Source: Prinsepia uniflora (Eukaryota > Streptophyta > Magnoliopsida > Rosales > Rosaceae). Taken from it: 64,000 bases of DNA. Shown here in pieces: positions 51,878-63,256 of this stretch. Positions within the stretch are counted from its first letter, which is position 1. Each line of letters starts with the position of its first letter. The DNA lies in the NCBI GenBank assembly GCA_032719365.1, contig CM064871.1, positions 62,694,416-62,758,415 on the forward strand, in the 5' to 3' direction. The position numbers were made by a program, and so were the translations under genes. A model generated the notes under the pieces. It was not told where the DNA came from. It made no database searches and was given only the letters and a program-made list of their open reading frames with translations.

Positions 51878-53491
51878 TGATAAACAAATATTTCATCACC
51901 TTTTTATCTCAATTTCCTTTTCATCTTACTTTGTTATATCCTTAATCCTACAATTTCTAACTTTTTTTAATATTTTTAGGTAGCAACCTAAGAATGTGGA
52001 GTAAAGAGGTTAAATTGGAGCAAACCCGCATAAGCTATCAAGAATGGGCCAAGATTTATAAAGATTGGATCAGGATTCATCAAGTTGGGTTAACACTATG
52101 ACCATGTGTGCAAGAATGTTCAAGATTATGCCAAGATTTGTTCTTGGAGAAGCCCGAAAGAAGAAGTGGATTAAAAGTTACAAAGCAGAAATTTGTCTGT
52201 GCAAATAAGCCCACTTCCACGGACCATTGTGAATGCCTCGGATAGAATCAGAATGTGCTTAAGGTATGGTTGGAAAGCTCTAGAAGTCTAGTTTCCAATG
52301 GTTCACAAATTACTCAAATCGGAGTCCTACAACCACGGGAATTCCTGGTTTGGTGAGGCATAGTCAGTCTGCGCGGATATGATTACTTGTTCTACTAGGA
52401 ATTGAAGCCTTGTACGTTTTCTAGCTGTTCCATCTTCTAAAATTCCAACAAACAACCCAAATTCCAAGCAAATTAAGGAGAATAATCTCCCCTTTTTAAT
52501 TAGAATTTTTTTTCCTTTTTAAATTAGGAGTTTCTATCACCTTTTTAATTAAGTTTTGTATTTATTCTTTCATTAGGATTTAAAATACCTTTTTCTTTAG
52601 GACTTTTATTTAATTATTTAATATTTTTTCTTTTAGAATTAAATTGTGAACTCCTATTTATTTGGGGATTAATTTTCTCCTATAAATAGAGATGTTTAGG
52701 TTATTTGTAAGGGTCGCTCACTCTTTGTAATAAGCTCTACTCAACCAATTTTTCCCTTTCATTATATTCAAGATTTCAAGTGTAAGAATAATTACACCAT
52801 ACTTCACCTTCTACACCTTCATCCGTGACTAAGTTGAGGAGCCCTCGCTTGTCTCACCAAAGAGTGCCTAATCACTTCGTATCCATAGGGAGCCCCGAAG
52901 AGAAAACGTGTAACACGACCTCTTTACCTTGTAGTTATTTCTTATGTTTGAATATTGGTTATATGAATTGATTTCTAATAATATTCTTGGTTTTATGATT
53001 TCTATTGCTTCAATATTCTATGTGTTCTATGATTCTAGTTTTTGTTATGTTTGTGTGTTCGCGCTTAATGCTTGACTAGATATAGGGAGTCCCGAGTCTA
53101 GGTCATTGAAAGTGATGTCGGGAGCTCCGAGCACATACTTAAGAGAATTTGCAAGTAACTCGTAAGATTAAGATTATATGATTACGTAGGTTGAAGTTAA
53201 TACGATCATAAACGAGTTAGATTAAAGATGAGTTGACCATGTAAATAATAAATTAGGTTATATTATGTTAGTTTAGATTAGTTAATCACTTAGGATAATA
53301 GAAACAATCAACTACCCCCTAATTAATTACTCAAACGATAATCATGCTTAGGTACCCTCAATCCCCGGTTAAGAATGATCCCTATTTACCAATGCTACAT
53401 CTACAAAAAAAAAGGGTTTTTAATTGCATACGTTTCCTTAAGTGTTGAGTGTGACTTTGTGTTTACTTTAATACTTAGTTTTTGCGTATCA
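51878..53491 (+). repeat. 3' LTR of the LARD
   Basis: Same length and ends as 48676-50289, with the TATAAATAG box near 52681. Confidence 0.9.
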
Positions 53492-53665
53492 GTAATGAAA
53501 ATCCCAAAAACTACGCAACGTTCCTAGGTAGAAGTGCTACCAACCTCCCGAGTCAAAAGCCAATTTTCAGTTAAAGGTCTTGCACCTAGGGGAAAAATCA
53601 TCATTATGCCTCGAATATTCTCGATAGTTCTCAATAATCCTGTAATTATGGGCCGGGTCGTTACA

Positions 53666-53956
53666 AAATACACCTAGGTGAGCTAATATGCGAGACAATT
53701 ACTCACATTTGAGCACTAAAAGGGACTAGGCGGCCGTCATTTTAAACAGTGGTTGATTCTAAGCTAAGCTGTATAAACCAGTATGTGGTTACTATTCGGA
53801 TTTTTTCAATTCAAATGGTGATCTTGTGCTCCCAAATCAACCTAGTTTGTAAAAAATAACTCAACAATGTTACTTTCATGTACTCTATGTTTTTTTGGAG
53901 AATTTTATGTTTTAATCTTTTAGTTTAATAGGAATAGTATTCTTGACATGTAATAT
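53666..53956. other. Short spacer between two retrotransposon insertions
   Basis: No gene or repeat recognised. It starts with AAATA, the right flank duplication of the 39810 element. Confidence 0.5.
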
Positions 53957-54703
53957 TGATAGGACCAGTCTGAATCCCCCTGGATTAACATGGGATGTGC
54001 ATGCTACCCTCTGACACCGCATGTCAGACCAGGGATAAACTCGTCACCTACTCTGGGTCCATTAGAGTACGCCAGGATCGGTGGTGGCATGTGATGTCTC
54101 GATCTCTACTACAGCTCGCATCCGCGATCAACCTAAAGGGTATTAAAACCATAAAAGCTGTGAGTGGACAAAACAACAGTTTATAAAACTCATTTATATC
54201 GAAAATACATTTATACCCTTCACGTAAAAGCATGCATCCATCATAAAACAGTTATTTCAAATACTTTCTCGGAAGTAAGACGTATTGCTTCCCAAATCAA
54301 AACACAGTGAAAAATGCTTCTCAATCGAAGCCAGTACCTCAATAGGGTCTCAACCCAAAACCAGATCATATAGAGTCTCAGCCCAAAACCAGAAAACACA
54401 AACAGAACCTCGGCCCAAACCATAGAACACGTGGGAACTCATCCCAATGTCAGCCACGATTCTAATCCTAGTACATGTGCATATAGCTCAGGACCGCTCA
54501 CAATCCTAGCATGTTGCCGTGAACACATCACTCGCCGCGACCGTCTCTAGATCATCGCGAACACATCACCGATCGATCTCAGTAGAAAACATCAGCACTC
54601 CGAAGTCGAGCCTCCCTCTTTCATTGCTTCTCGCGGCTGCTCGACAACAGGTAGTGCATCGTGACTTCTCCGGAAGGAACACATCCACAGTTCGGAGACG
54701 AGC
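53957..54703 (-). mobile_element. 3'-end part of a minus-strand LTR, interrupted at 54704
   Basis: It begins TGATAGGACCAGTCTGAATCC on the plus strand, like the 3' ends of the other minus LTRs, with CTGTGAGTGGAC near 54160 and GCATGCATCC near 54231. It breaks off where the next element starts. The remainder must lie beyond the window, so solo or complete status is unknown. Confidence 0.8.
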
Positions 54704-55872
54704 TGTAACGACCCGAACTTTCATAAATATTATTTTATTGCAAAATAACCATTTTGCCCCTAAGGGGGGGGAAAGTTGACTTTTACCCCGGGGAATATTT
54801 AGGGCTTCGACACATGACCGTGACGTAGTTTAGGAGGTCACGAGTCCGTAGGCAGGCGGCACGTCGAAAATGGACGTACGACGAAAAAGTTATGGTCACG
54901 GAAGTAAAATCGATTAACCGAACGAACCGAGGTTCGAAATAAAATAATAATATAATATTAGGATCAGTTTTAAAAATCAAACCAATCTGGACCCTTGGAT
55001 GAGTAACACGTGTCACTCATCCCACATACCCTTTTTCCCCAAATTCTGGATCTTGTCCCTATTGGCTACATTTTTAAATAATTCTTTTTCCCTAATAAAT
55101 TCTGGTCGTTCATCACAGCCTAGGACTAATCTGGGCTGTTCATTTCATCGCATTCTCTCTTAATCCTTCAGATAACTCACTCTCCCTATCATTTTTATTT
55201 TCTCTCAAGCCGTGAGAAAGACTCACTGTCCTTGAACAAACACACGTCCAGGCCACCCTCTTTGTCTTGCACCAACACCAGCCACCACCAGACACCAGCC
55301 ACCACCACCATGGCTGGCCTGCACGACGCGAAAACCCCCTAGACCCGAAAGGAAACAAAACAACTCAAAACCGTCCAACCGTCCAAACCTCCACCTCTGG
55401 GCTCGAACAAACGTAGGGTTAGGAAAACAAGGACAGCAGAAGGGCTGAGGAGTGGACACGATGACGTACGGCGGCGACACGATGACGGTAAGTCCAGAAA
55501 CCCGATTAGGTCCGATTTTCTTCCCTGTCTCGAAATGGTTAGTTTTGACGTTAGGATTCATTTTTCTCCTTTGAGACATGTCCTAGGGACTCAAACGGCC
55601 AGTTTGGACCGAATTTCGTGGCCGGAATCTAGACGACTCACCGGAGAAGACGACCAGAGCTTGCAGCCCATTTTCCCTTTGATTTTCAAGTATTGTCTTC
55701 AACCTAAAAGCTAGTTTTGAGTCCACAGAACCGTAGAGGAGGTTGTGATGAGTCTTTAAGACCAAGTCTCATCGAAAATGGTGGTCGGGAAGGAGATCTG
55801 TGATCGGGTCAAGCCGTGGGTCAACGGTGACCCGGTTTCTGCAGAACGGGTTGACCCGGTTACTGTAGCTGA

Positions 55873-56032
55873 TGACGTCATCATGCTGACGTCAGTAGTG
55901 ACGTCATCATGCTGACGTCAGTAGTGACGTCATCATGACGTGATCATGTTAGAAAATAGCCAGACCATGGACTAATGGGCAGGTGACACGTGTCCTCTAA
56001 CACTGTCAGTGCTGACGTCAGTAGTGACGTCA
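55873..56032. promoter_or_regulatory. Seven TGACGTCA sites in the LTR
   Basis: Perfect TGACGTCA palindromes at 55873, 55887, 55899, 55913, 55925, 56013 and 56025, with a near copy TGACGTGA at 55936 and a CACGTG core at about 55987. This is the full palindromic site of plant TGA/CREB-type bZIP factors. The first five sit in a tandem repeat with a 26-base unit. Enhancer function is inferred. Confidence 0.75.
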
Positions 56033-56371
56033 GCATTACTGTAGCAGAGTTGACCAGCCCTTTAACCAGGCGCGTGAGGGCGCATGTGAACAGTGATTGT
56101 TATGGGACCAGTACCATTTTCAAGTTTTCGACGATACGAATCGAGTGGCGGTGGTTTCGTGTCAATCGGAGATCGTTAGGTTGGTCAAATTAAGGTTTGA
56201 AGCCTTGGGAAACGTGTTCGGACGGCTTTCCTGGGCCGGTTTCAGTCTAGGGTTTCTTGGTTGTTTAGTAGGGGCATATAGTGACCCTTACGTATGCTTT
56301 GGACATGACAAGAATCGTGCAATAGCACTTGGACAGGGTTATACGCTCGAATTTGCAGCAGGATTGTACTA

Positions 56372-57044
56372 TGAGTGGGCCTTTGATTTCACTAAACCTT
56401 GGCATGCATAACTGTTTTCCTTTATATATATATATATATATATATGTGATTCAAGCAAAATTATCTGTTTATCTTGAGTTATGTTTATGGTACGTATTAC
56501 GATGTTTGGGCATGAGACCCGTCTGGTTGGTTTATGCACTGTTTGAGTCAGATATATGTATATGGATTTCGATGATTATCTTAGTACTGCACTGTATAGA
56601 TCTACCCTAGTGATACTGTCTCCTTTGGATGAGGGTACCTCGGAGTGGTCACGGCGCATTGCCTGCGAGGGGTCATTCTATGGAGGAACCGGACCATAGA
56701 GTGGCTCAGGAGCAGGATTGCTATTATTGGACGTCTGGGACGTTAGGCATCTCGGATGCCATACTCAGACTAGGTTCGGGATTTGGACTCGGGATTGAGA
56801 CCCTGGGTGGCACGCGTAGCCTTGGGACTGTGACCTTACTGGACGTCTGGGATGTCAGGGTTGGGATGTATAGTGCAGTGACTGAGGTTATGATTATGGT
56901 TATATTATTCTGCTTATGTATATATGATATGATATGATATTATGGCTTTTGATACTGATGCATGCTTTTCGGAAAACGGAGGGGAAAAACTATATGTTTT
57001 CGATACGATGAACTGTTTTATAAACTTGAGTTTTGGCCCACTCA
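56372..57044. promoter_or_regulatory. Inverted-arm module of the 54704 LTR
   Basis: TGAGTGGGCC at 56372-56381 and GGCCCACTCA at 57035-57044 are perfect 10-bp inverted partners enclosing the RY motifs and hairpins. Other families have GTGAGTGGAC with GTCCACTCAC, so both arms changed together. CCCTCCAGG follows at about 57064. Confidence 0.65.
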
Positions 57045-57375
57045 CCCTTATTGTTTTATTAACCCCTCCAGGTCGTGCTATTGAGGAGGAAGAGGATCTC
57101 GAGGAAGAGGCATAGGTTTACGTTGCGCACCTGAACCCTACTGCTGGGTAGGTTGGCACGTAGAATGTCTAGAGTCGTGCTCAATAACTTGTATTTGGAA
57201 GTTATCCCTTGTCTGATACTATTTGTATTCGGATAATATGTATGACTTAAATTTGGATATTTATGAATTTGATTTTCCCCTAAGGGTATGTTTGGTATTT
57301 TGAGGTCGGGTGTCAGACGGGAGCAGGGCACGTCCCCGAGTGGTCCTAGGGGGATCGGGGTGGGTCATGTCAACT

Positions 57376-57388
57376 TGGTATCAGAGCC
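57376..57388 (+). other. Primer binding site of the 54704 element
   Basis: TGGTATCAGAGCC three bases after the LTR end. It is the initiator-methionine-tRNA type. Confidence 0.9.
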
Positions 57389-57484
57389 AGGTTATGGTCA
57401 GCATGCTAGACTAATGGTCAGTACTCGGTACTTCTGACGTTTTAGGATGTTGTTGTCTAATCTATGCCTCTTAAACAGTTGGTT

Positions 57485-57834
57485 ATGCCTCCAAGGAGAA
57501 TTCCTCCAGCATGGACTGACGAGGAAATAACAAGAGAGATGGAGTGTGTAAGTATCAAATGGGTTCAACGTTTGGGAGCCATGAACTTTAGTGGGGGATC
57601 AAACCCCAAGGAAGCTCACGAATGGATAGCCAGATGGGAAGGGATCTTTACTGTGATGCACTGCCCACCAGACGAGCGTGTGGCTTTCACAACCTTCCTA
57701 CTGGAAGGCGGGGCCTACCAGTGGTGGTGTGGCCTGGAAATGTCGGGTTGGTCTGTCCACACTGCTACTTGGTAGGTTTTTCGTGCTAGATTCTTGGACC
57801 AGTACTACCCGCGATCCTTTCGCGCTGCTCGTGA
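57485..57834 (+). pseudogene. gag N-terminal part of the 54704 element
   Basis: Starts at MPPRRIPPAW. It shows the capsid start (GAMNFSGGSNPKEAHEWIARW), VMHCPPDERVAF, QWWCGLEMSGW and, past an in-frame TAG at 57773-57775, FLDQYYPRSFRAARD. It stops at the junction with the inserted element. About 30 codons expected before the next gag piece at 61915 are missing. Confidence 0.85.
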
Positions 57835-59041
57835 CATAGGGAACATCATCCCTAGATTCCTCCTGTCTCAATCATACCTTTTTATCCACTCATCTATTGT
57901 CACCTCATCACTGTTGGGACTTATCCCAACACCTCACAATCTCCGCTGGTTCCTATCCAGTCCATGACTCAACCACTACTAAATCTCAAATACCGAGCAT
58001 ATGTCCATCATAACAGAGTCACATCCCAACTCATGGCTCATCACAATCTCAATCACCGACACTTGTATCAGCACACCGGCATCCAAACTAGTATCCGTAC
58101 CCGCATACAAACATCCACACGAGCACACAGTGTGTAAGGTTGATAACCCTGGATCTCCGCTCATACCGAGCGACGATCCCGAACCACTACTCGTACTCCA
58201 CCACTATGGGTCACACCATTCTGACAATCCACATCAGGATAGTGAACGTCCCCTGATTCTCAACTACTACATCCACACCAAATACCCTCGATAATCTGTC
58301 ATCTCCACAAGACTACCGTCCAACAATCATCGCTATCGATATCCGTGCCCATACATCACACTAATGCCCGGTCTAGCTCGGGATTCCATATTTAATCTCA
58401 TACCATATCCGTGGATCGGATCCCATAGGTCTGACTGGACTCACTAGAGTCATCCATATGGTCATACATGACCTCAGCCGCTCAACGCAGCACAAGTTCT
58501 CTTCCACAAATCACGACTAAGGTTCACCTTTCCAATCCAACATATACTAGGGTTCCACAATCACACCTTATGGTTCCACCGAGCCCAACTGCTCTCGGTA
58601 ATATAATCCACAGCCTGACCGACCCCGCGGTCCTGACATCGTATAGACGTCGGTTCCGATCCTACCATCACTCAACGTGGGTTCCACCATGAAGGTCATC
58701 GGCTAACTCTGATGTACCAACATCCCTCACACTAGCAATCACCACTAGGTTTCACATTTCCTAATCACTGTTCAAATAGGGTTCCCTGAACCCAGCTGCG
58801 CCCAACAGCACAACAATCTAATATCACATGACCGAACCGGCGGTCCCACAATACCAGTTCATCACATACAACCCCACTTGGGTCGAATCACATTAACGCA
58901 CGGCGTATCGGGCCAATCACACTCTACCCACCATTCAAACCCAAAAACTATCTATCATGTTGATAACGAACTGCAGCCCCAAGAGACATCACACCCTCGA
59001 CCTGTGCGCAAAAAAAAAGAAACCCTGCTCTGATACCACAT

Positions 59042-61914
59042 TGACACGACCCATCCCAATCCCCCCGGGATTACCGTGGGATGTGTCATGCTCCCGGCTA
59101 ACACAAAGTGTCAAACAAGGGATAACCGAAAGCCGCTGCCTCGACGGGCGTCCAGAGTGCGCAAGGATCGTTGGAGGAGGCATGCAATGTCCCAGTCTCT
59201 GCTGCAGTTGCATCGTTGATCAACCTGAAGGGCATTAAAAACAATAAAGGCTGTGAGTGGACAAAAATAAACAAGTTCATAAAATACATTTTATAAGACA
59301 TTTATGCCCCTCAGTAAAAATGTATGCATGCATCAAAAACAGTAATAAAATATTCATTAGAAATAACCGTTAGGGCCTTAGCCCAAAAATCACAAACACG
59401 TTTTCAATCAAAAGTCGTTTCATAAATCCAGTGGTACACATTTACCACATTACCATCTCCAGCATCCCAGATGCCTAGCATCTCAGATGCTTGACGTCCC
59501 AGACGTCGTATCTCACGGTATTAAAGCGACGCGTGCTGCCCGGGGTCTCACCGGGTCCATATCTTTGACATCCCAGATGTCTGACATCCCAGACGTCTAA
59601 TCATAGCATTCCTACTCCTGAGTCATCATACGGTCCGGATGCTCTGTACAATGACCCCTTGCAGGTAATGCTCCGTGACTTCCCCAGTGTCCCAGACACT
59701 TGGAGGAGACCATTACATATCCTCATATCGAGATGGTTTATGGAAAACAGTTTATCTTTCATTTCCAAAATACCACAAGGGCCCTGCCCTTAATTTCCAT
59801 AAAACCATCACAAGTCAAAATACTTGGTTTATTAAATCGAAAATCATTTATTCAATTCCATTTTAGAGTCCCCGACCCGAAATCACATATATAAATCAAC
59901 TGGGCCCCTGGCCCGATTTCGTAAATCAACTGGGCCCCTGGCCCAATATTAAAACTCAAATGGGTCTTAGCCCGAGTTTACTTATCAAGTCTATAACCGT
60001 TTCATGAAATCATATCCAAACCACAAATATGGAAATCAATGAAAAACTGAAAACCTCGATTTACGTGCAAACACGTAAATCGCCTCGAAATGCGTGAAAT
60101 CATATTAATTCACCAATATCCGAATCAAATCATATAATCACAAATATAATCATCATGAAATAGTTATGCATGCATATAATTTATAAAACCAATGTCCACT
60201 CACAGATCGTTTAACCATGCGCCTCGATACGCGTGCCATCGGCCTTCCCGGGCCCCGTCACTAACACTGGGACTCCTAAACCTGTTCATATCACATTAGA
60301 GGGTTACTAACCTCTTCATTAACATCCTATTCAAGTCCCGTAATTTTCCCAAATTTTTAACTATTTTTAAACTCGACTTAAAACCTTCGGACATCCCGAA
60401 CAATGTCGGAACGGGATCCGATAGACACGAAACCAACGCTAAAACACTCGTTACATTGTATAGGATAAAAGTCATTTTGAACTCACCTTGAAAAACCGTT
60501 CAACGCGCCGTCACGCGCCGCCGTGAGTGGTTGCGCGTGACACCCACGCTCCTACTACAGTAGAAGCTACAGTCATCGTCCCAACCCGACTAACTGATAA
60601 ACGGGTCCGGTTGGCCTGCGGCGTGACCCGACTGGTATTCCGTCAATTCCAACTCGATTCCATCCATTTTTTATCCTAACATGATCATTAACCATCCAAT
60701 TAGAGTTCCATGTCCTTAATTAGCCTTAACAGCCCCATTAAACTGGCCTTCGACCCGTGATCACCCCAACAGGTCGATCCCCAAAACTTACTGATTTCAG
60801 GACCATAACCAAATTAACTTCCCATTAAGCTTCCTAAGGCTAATACGAACTGAAAAAAATGATCAATTTGACAAGAAATTTCCTGGAAGTGATCGTCCAA
60901 ATCTCTGCAACTTCACTGAAACAGGAACCTCCGTTCCAGCCCAACAGTGGCTGGTTCCTCTCGAATTTGATGGGATTCAGTTCCAATCACTCCCAGAGGA
61001 CTCAAACCGACCTTCGTTTGGTCCAACAACCCTCAGAGATTTAAGTCTAAATTTTCCCTCCATTTTTTGATTTTCACGGTTTCAGAATCCCTCAAGTCTC
61101 CTCAACTCGTTTTCTCTCCAAAATGATTCACTCAACTCACTCTCAGTCCCTATAATCAAACAGCCCGTGGAAAAATCCCTCAGTGCCTCTGTGAATTTTC
61201 CCCCACAACTGACCCAAAACTAAAACAAAATGGTTACCCGTGCTCTGAGTTTCACCCAGTCCAGAGCATGCCATGCTCCCACTCAGCCTCAAACTTCAAA
61301 ACAGGGTTAAACAACTCCCCCCAATGTCACTAACACAATTAAACAATCCCTTGGACTGATAAAAAGCTTAAACAATTTCATCACTCTGTTCCACGGCTCC
61401 CCACTCACGGTTGTTTCAAATGCAACAGCCAAAATTACCATTTTGCCCTCCAATTGACAAATTACCAAAATGCCCTTCAACTTCTGTGACCCGTCACTCG
61501 GTCACCCGATGTCCGTTTTCAGCGTGCCGCCTGTTGTTGTACTCAGGGCATCGAGACCTACCTAACGGTCCTCGGTCCTCGGCCATCGGACCTCCCGATC
61601 AAAAGTCAACATTTTCCCCCCTTTCAGTCCAAATTACGAAAATGCCCTTGGACTTCCGAACGTCATAACTTTCACCTCGAACGTCGGAATCGACCGTGCC
61701 ACCCGTCTATGAACTCGTGACGTCCCAAACTCATCACGGTCATCGATCAAAGTCCATTTGACCGCCCGAATTAAAAGTCAACGTTTTACCCACGACTAGG
61801 GGAAAACGGTCATTTTGTATCGTTCGTCCGATTTCGCCCAACTAATCACCGATTAACCCCACTAATCATGATTAGTTACTAATCTAATCCCGGAATTCGG
61901 GGCGGGTCGTTACA
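59042..61914 (-). repeat. 5' LTR of the truncated element
   Basis: On the plus strand it begins TGACACGACCCATCCC and ends GGGCGGGTCGTTACA. Perfect 12-bp arms CTGTGAGTGGAC (59251-59262) and GTCCACTCACAG (60194-60205) are present, with TATGCATGCAT motifs near 59321 and 60168, and two tandem upstream units (about 61440-61605, 61632-61780). Confidence 0.9.
59461..59600. repeat. Hairpin array with CCA loops
   Basis: GCATCCCAGATGC, AGCATCTCAGATGCT, ACGTCCCAGACGT and GACATCCCAGATGTC lie one after another. Stems differ by paired substitutions while the CCA loop, or its TC. variant, stays. Related hairpins occur at about 45907-46060 and, in the opposite orientation, 56730-56860. Confidence 0.8.
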
Positions 61915-63256
61915 AAAGAAGATAAATGTCAGAGGTTTGAGCTTGGACTCCGAGGGGATATTCAGGCAGGTGTGACAGCTGCCAGTCATGCTACCCTGAG
62001 AGACATGGTGGATGTCACGGTTCGTGTCGAGTCTGGTGTGGCGACACACCGGGCACGACAGTCAGCTGGAGAGGGACGACGCGGGGATCATCCGTATCTT
62101 GGACCAGTGAGCCGTCGAGGATCGAAGGGAGGACACATCAGTGGAACATCATCATTCTCGCGTAGCCGAGAAGGGTATGGTCGCTTTGGGAGTTCCTAGA
62201 TATCGGGGTCGAGATCTGGTTCTGGTCAGCGCATGTCATGGAGTGGTGCATCCGGTGGGTCTGTTGACAGACCAGGTGTACTCGTTTGTTTTGCTTGCGG
62301 AGGTTCAGGCCACTATGCTCGGGAGTGCCCAGCTTTGAGCAGGGGCAACGAAACAGGAGGTACTAGTGCCATTCAGAGTTTGGCTTCCAACACTGTCGGA
62401 GGCCGGGGGCAGAGTGGAGCCCGTAATGAGAATTGTGGAGCACGTGGGCGAGGACAGGCTACTGGAACACGAGCTCGTGTATTTGCAGTCACAGAGCAGC
62501 AAGCCAGGACGGCACCCGCTGTCGTTACAGGTACTCTTCATATCTCAAATCTTATTGTACGTGTATTAATGGATGCTGGGGCTACCCATTCCTTTATTTT
62601 GAGGAGTTGTGCGGGTATGTTAGATTGTGAGGTGTCAGCCTTGGATAGTGAGATGGGTGTTGGTACACCAATGAGAGTCGTGTACATCGTAAATCAGGTG
62701 ATTCGGAGGTGCCCGGTAAGGGTGGAGGATGTAGATCTACTAGCTGATCTAATCCTTATGGATATCCATAACTTTGATGTTATCTTGGGAATGGATTGGT
62801 TGACGGAGCATAGTTCGCTCATTGATTTTTGTAGTAGGCGAGTGATTATGCGGAGTCCGGGTTTGCCGGAGGTTACTTTTCAGGGAGAACGCGACGGTTC
62901 GCTACCTAAAGTAATTTCTTCGCTTGCCGCTACCAAACTTCTACGGAAAAGATGCCAGGGTTATCTGGCGCATGTTGTGACGACGCAGATTGATACTCCG
63001 GGTGACGATGATATGCCTGTGGTGCGAGAGTTTCTGGATGTGTTCCCGGAAGATTTTCCTGGATTACCACCACATAGGGAGATCGAGTTCACGATTGAAC
63101 TACTTCCTGGTACACGACCTATATCACAGGCACCATATCGGATGGCACCAGCTGAGTTGCGGGAACTGAAAACCCAATTGCAGGAGTTGGTGGATTTGGG
63201 ATTCATTCCGACCAAGTACATCACCGTGGGGAGCATCGGTGTTATTTGTGAAGAAG
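61915..63256 (+). pseudogene. gag C-terminal part, protease and protease-RT linker
   Basis: Gag resumes at KEDKCQRFELGLRGDIQ, meets TAG at 62197-62199, and continues in the same frame through the zinc knuckle CFACGGSGHYAREC (62287-62328). The protease active site DAGATHSF begins at 62574 and is followed by DLILMDIHNFDVILGMDWL. The linker (VVREFLDVFPEDFPGLPP, PYRMAPAELRELK) is complete. An extra base near 63210 shifts the frame, ending it at TGA by about 63260. One stop plus one shift are the only breaks seen in this part. Confidence 0.88.

Larger units (their letters stand above)
48676..53491 (+). mobile_element. Non-coding LTR element (LARD type) of a different family
   Basis: Two LTRs of identical length, 48676-50289 and 51878-53491 (1614 bp each), start TGATAAAC and end GCGTATCA. 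By eye they agree at about 96-97% over the first 175 bases. The 1.6-kb inside is AT-rich, without gag or pol. A G-rich tract GTATGGGGGAATT lies directly before the right LTR and sets the strand as plus. A similar tract with its flank (TGCTAGGGACTA...GTGGGGG) occurs near 51208-51240. The sequence after the left LTR does not match the usual methionine tRNA site. Flanks ATAAC and GTAAT are decayed copies of GTAAC, the state seen in the uninterrupted LTR near 42135. The lineage is not assigned. Confidence 0.88.
39810..53665 (-). mobile_element. Non-autonomous Ty3/gypsy element with nested insertions
   Basis: Minus orientation. The left (3') LTR is 39810-42313, the internal region 42314-43718. The right (5') LTR runs from 43719 to 53665 but is cut twice, by the solo LTR 45349-47978 and by the non-coding element 48676-53491. 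Flanks AAATC (39805-39809) and AAATA (53666-53670) match at four of five bases. The internal region has a primer binding site (complement at 43704-43715) and a remnant of the gag start, but no pol. Near 42330 the DNA resembles the end of a gypsy pol frame plus a decayed polypurine tract. It is a deletion derivative that depended on other elements. Confidence 0.85.
43719..53665 (-). repeat. 5' LTR of the same element, in three pieces
   Basis: Pieces are 43719-45348, 47984-48675 and 53492-53665. They line up with 39810-42313 in order, which proves that 45349-47978 and 48676-53491 are later insertions. Arms CTGTGAGTGGAC (43971-43982) and GTCCACTCAC (44692-44701) are intact. Confidence 0.88.
54704..57372 (+). 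repeat. 5' LTR of the 54704 element
   Basis: Starts TGTAACGACCCGAAC and ends GGGTCATGTCA. It has a TGACGTCA array at 55873-56032, arms TGAGTGGGCC (56372-56381) and GGCCCACTCA (57035-57044), a GCATGCAT motif after the first arm and ATGCATGC near 56958. Hairpins such as ACGTCTGGGACGT and GGCATCTCGGATGCC lie near 56730-56760. Confidence 0.9.
57836..61914 (-). mobile_element. Minus-strand LTR element lacking its left LTR
   Basis: It consists of an LTR (59042-61914), a primer binding site complement (59027-59038) and 1.2 kb of non-coding internal DNA (57836-59026), with no second LTR before gag resumes as unrelated sequence. The left boundary is approximate. As host gag codons are also missing there, one deletion probably removed the left LTR and part of the host gag. 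No coding frame was recognised inside. Confidence 0.75.

Noticed and set aside
53952..53956. AATAT as target duplication of the LTR starting at 53957
   Set aside because: The other end lies outside the window, so no pair can be compared.
55990..56411. Overlapping open frames of 67 and 104 codons in the 54704 LTR
   Set aside because: They are GC-rich LTR sequence without homology to known domains, overlapping in two frames.
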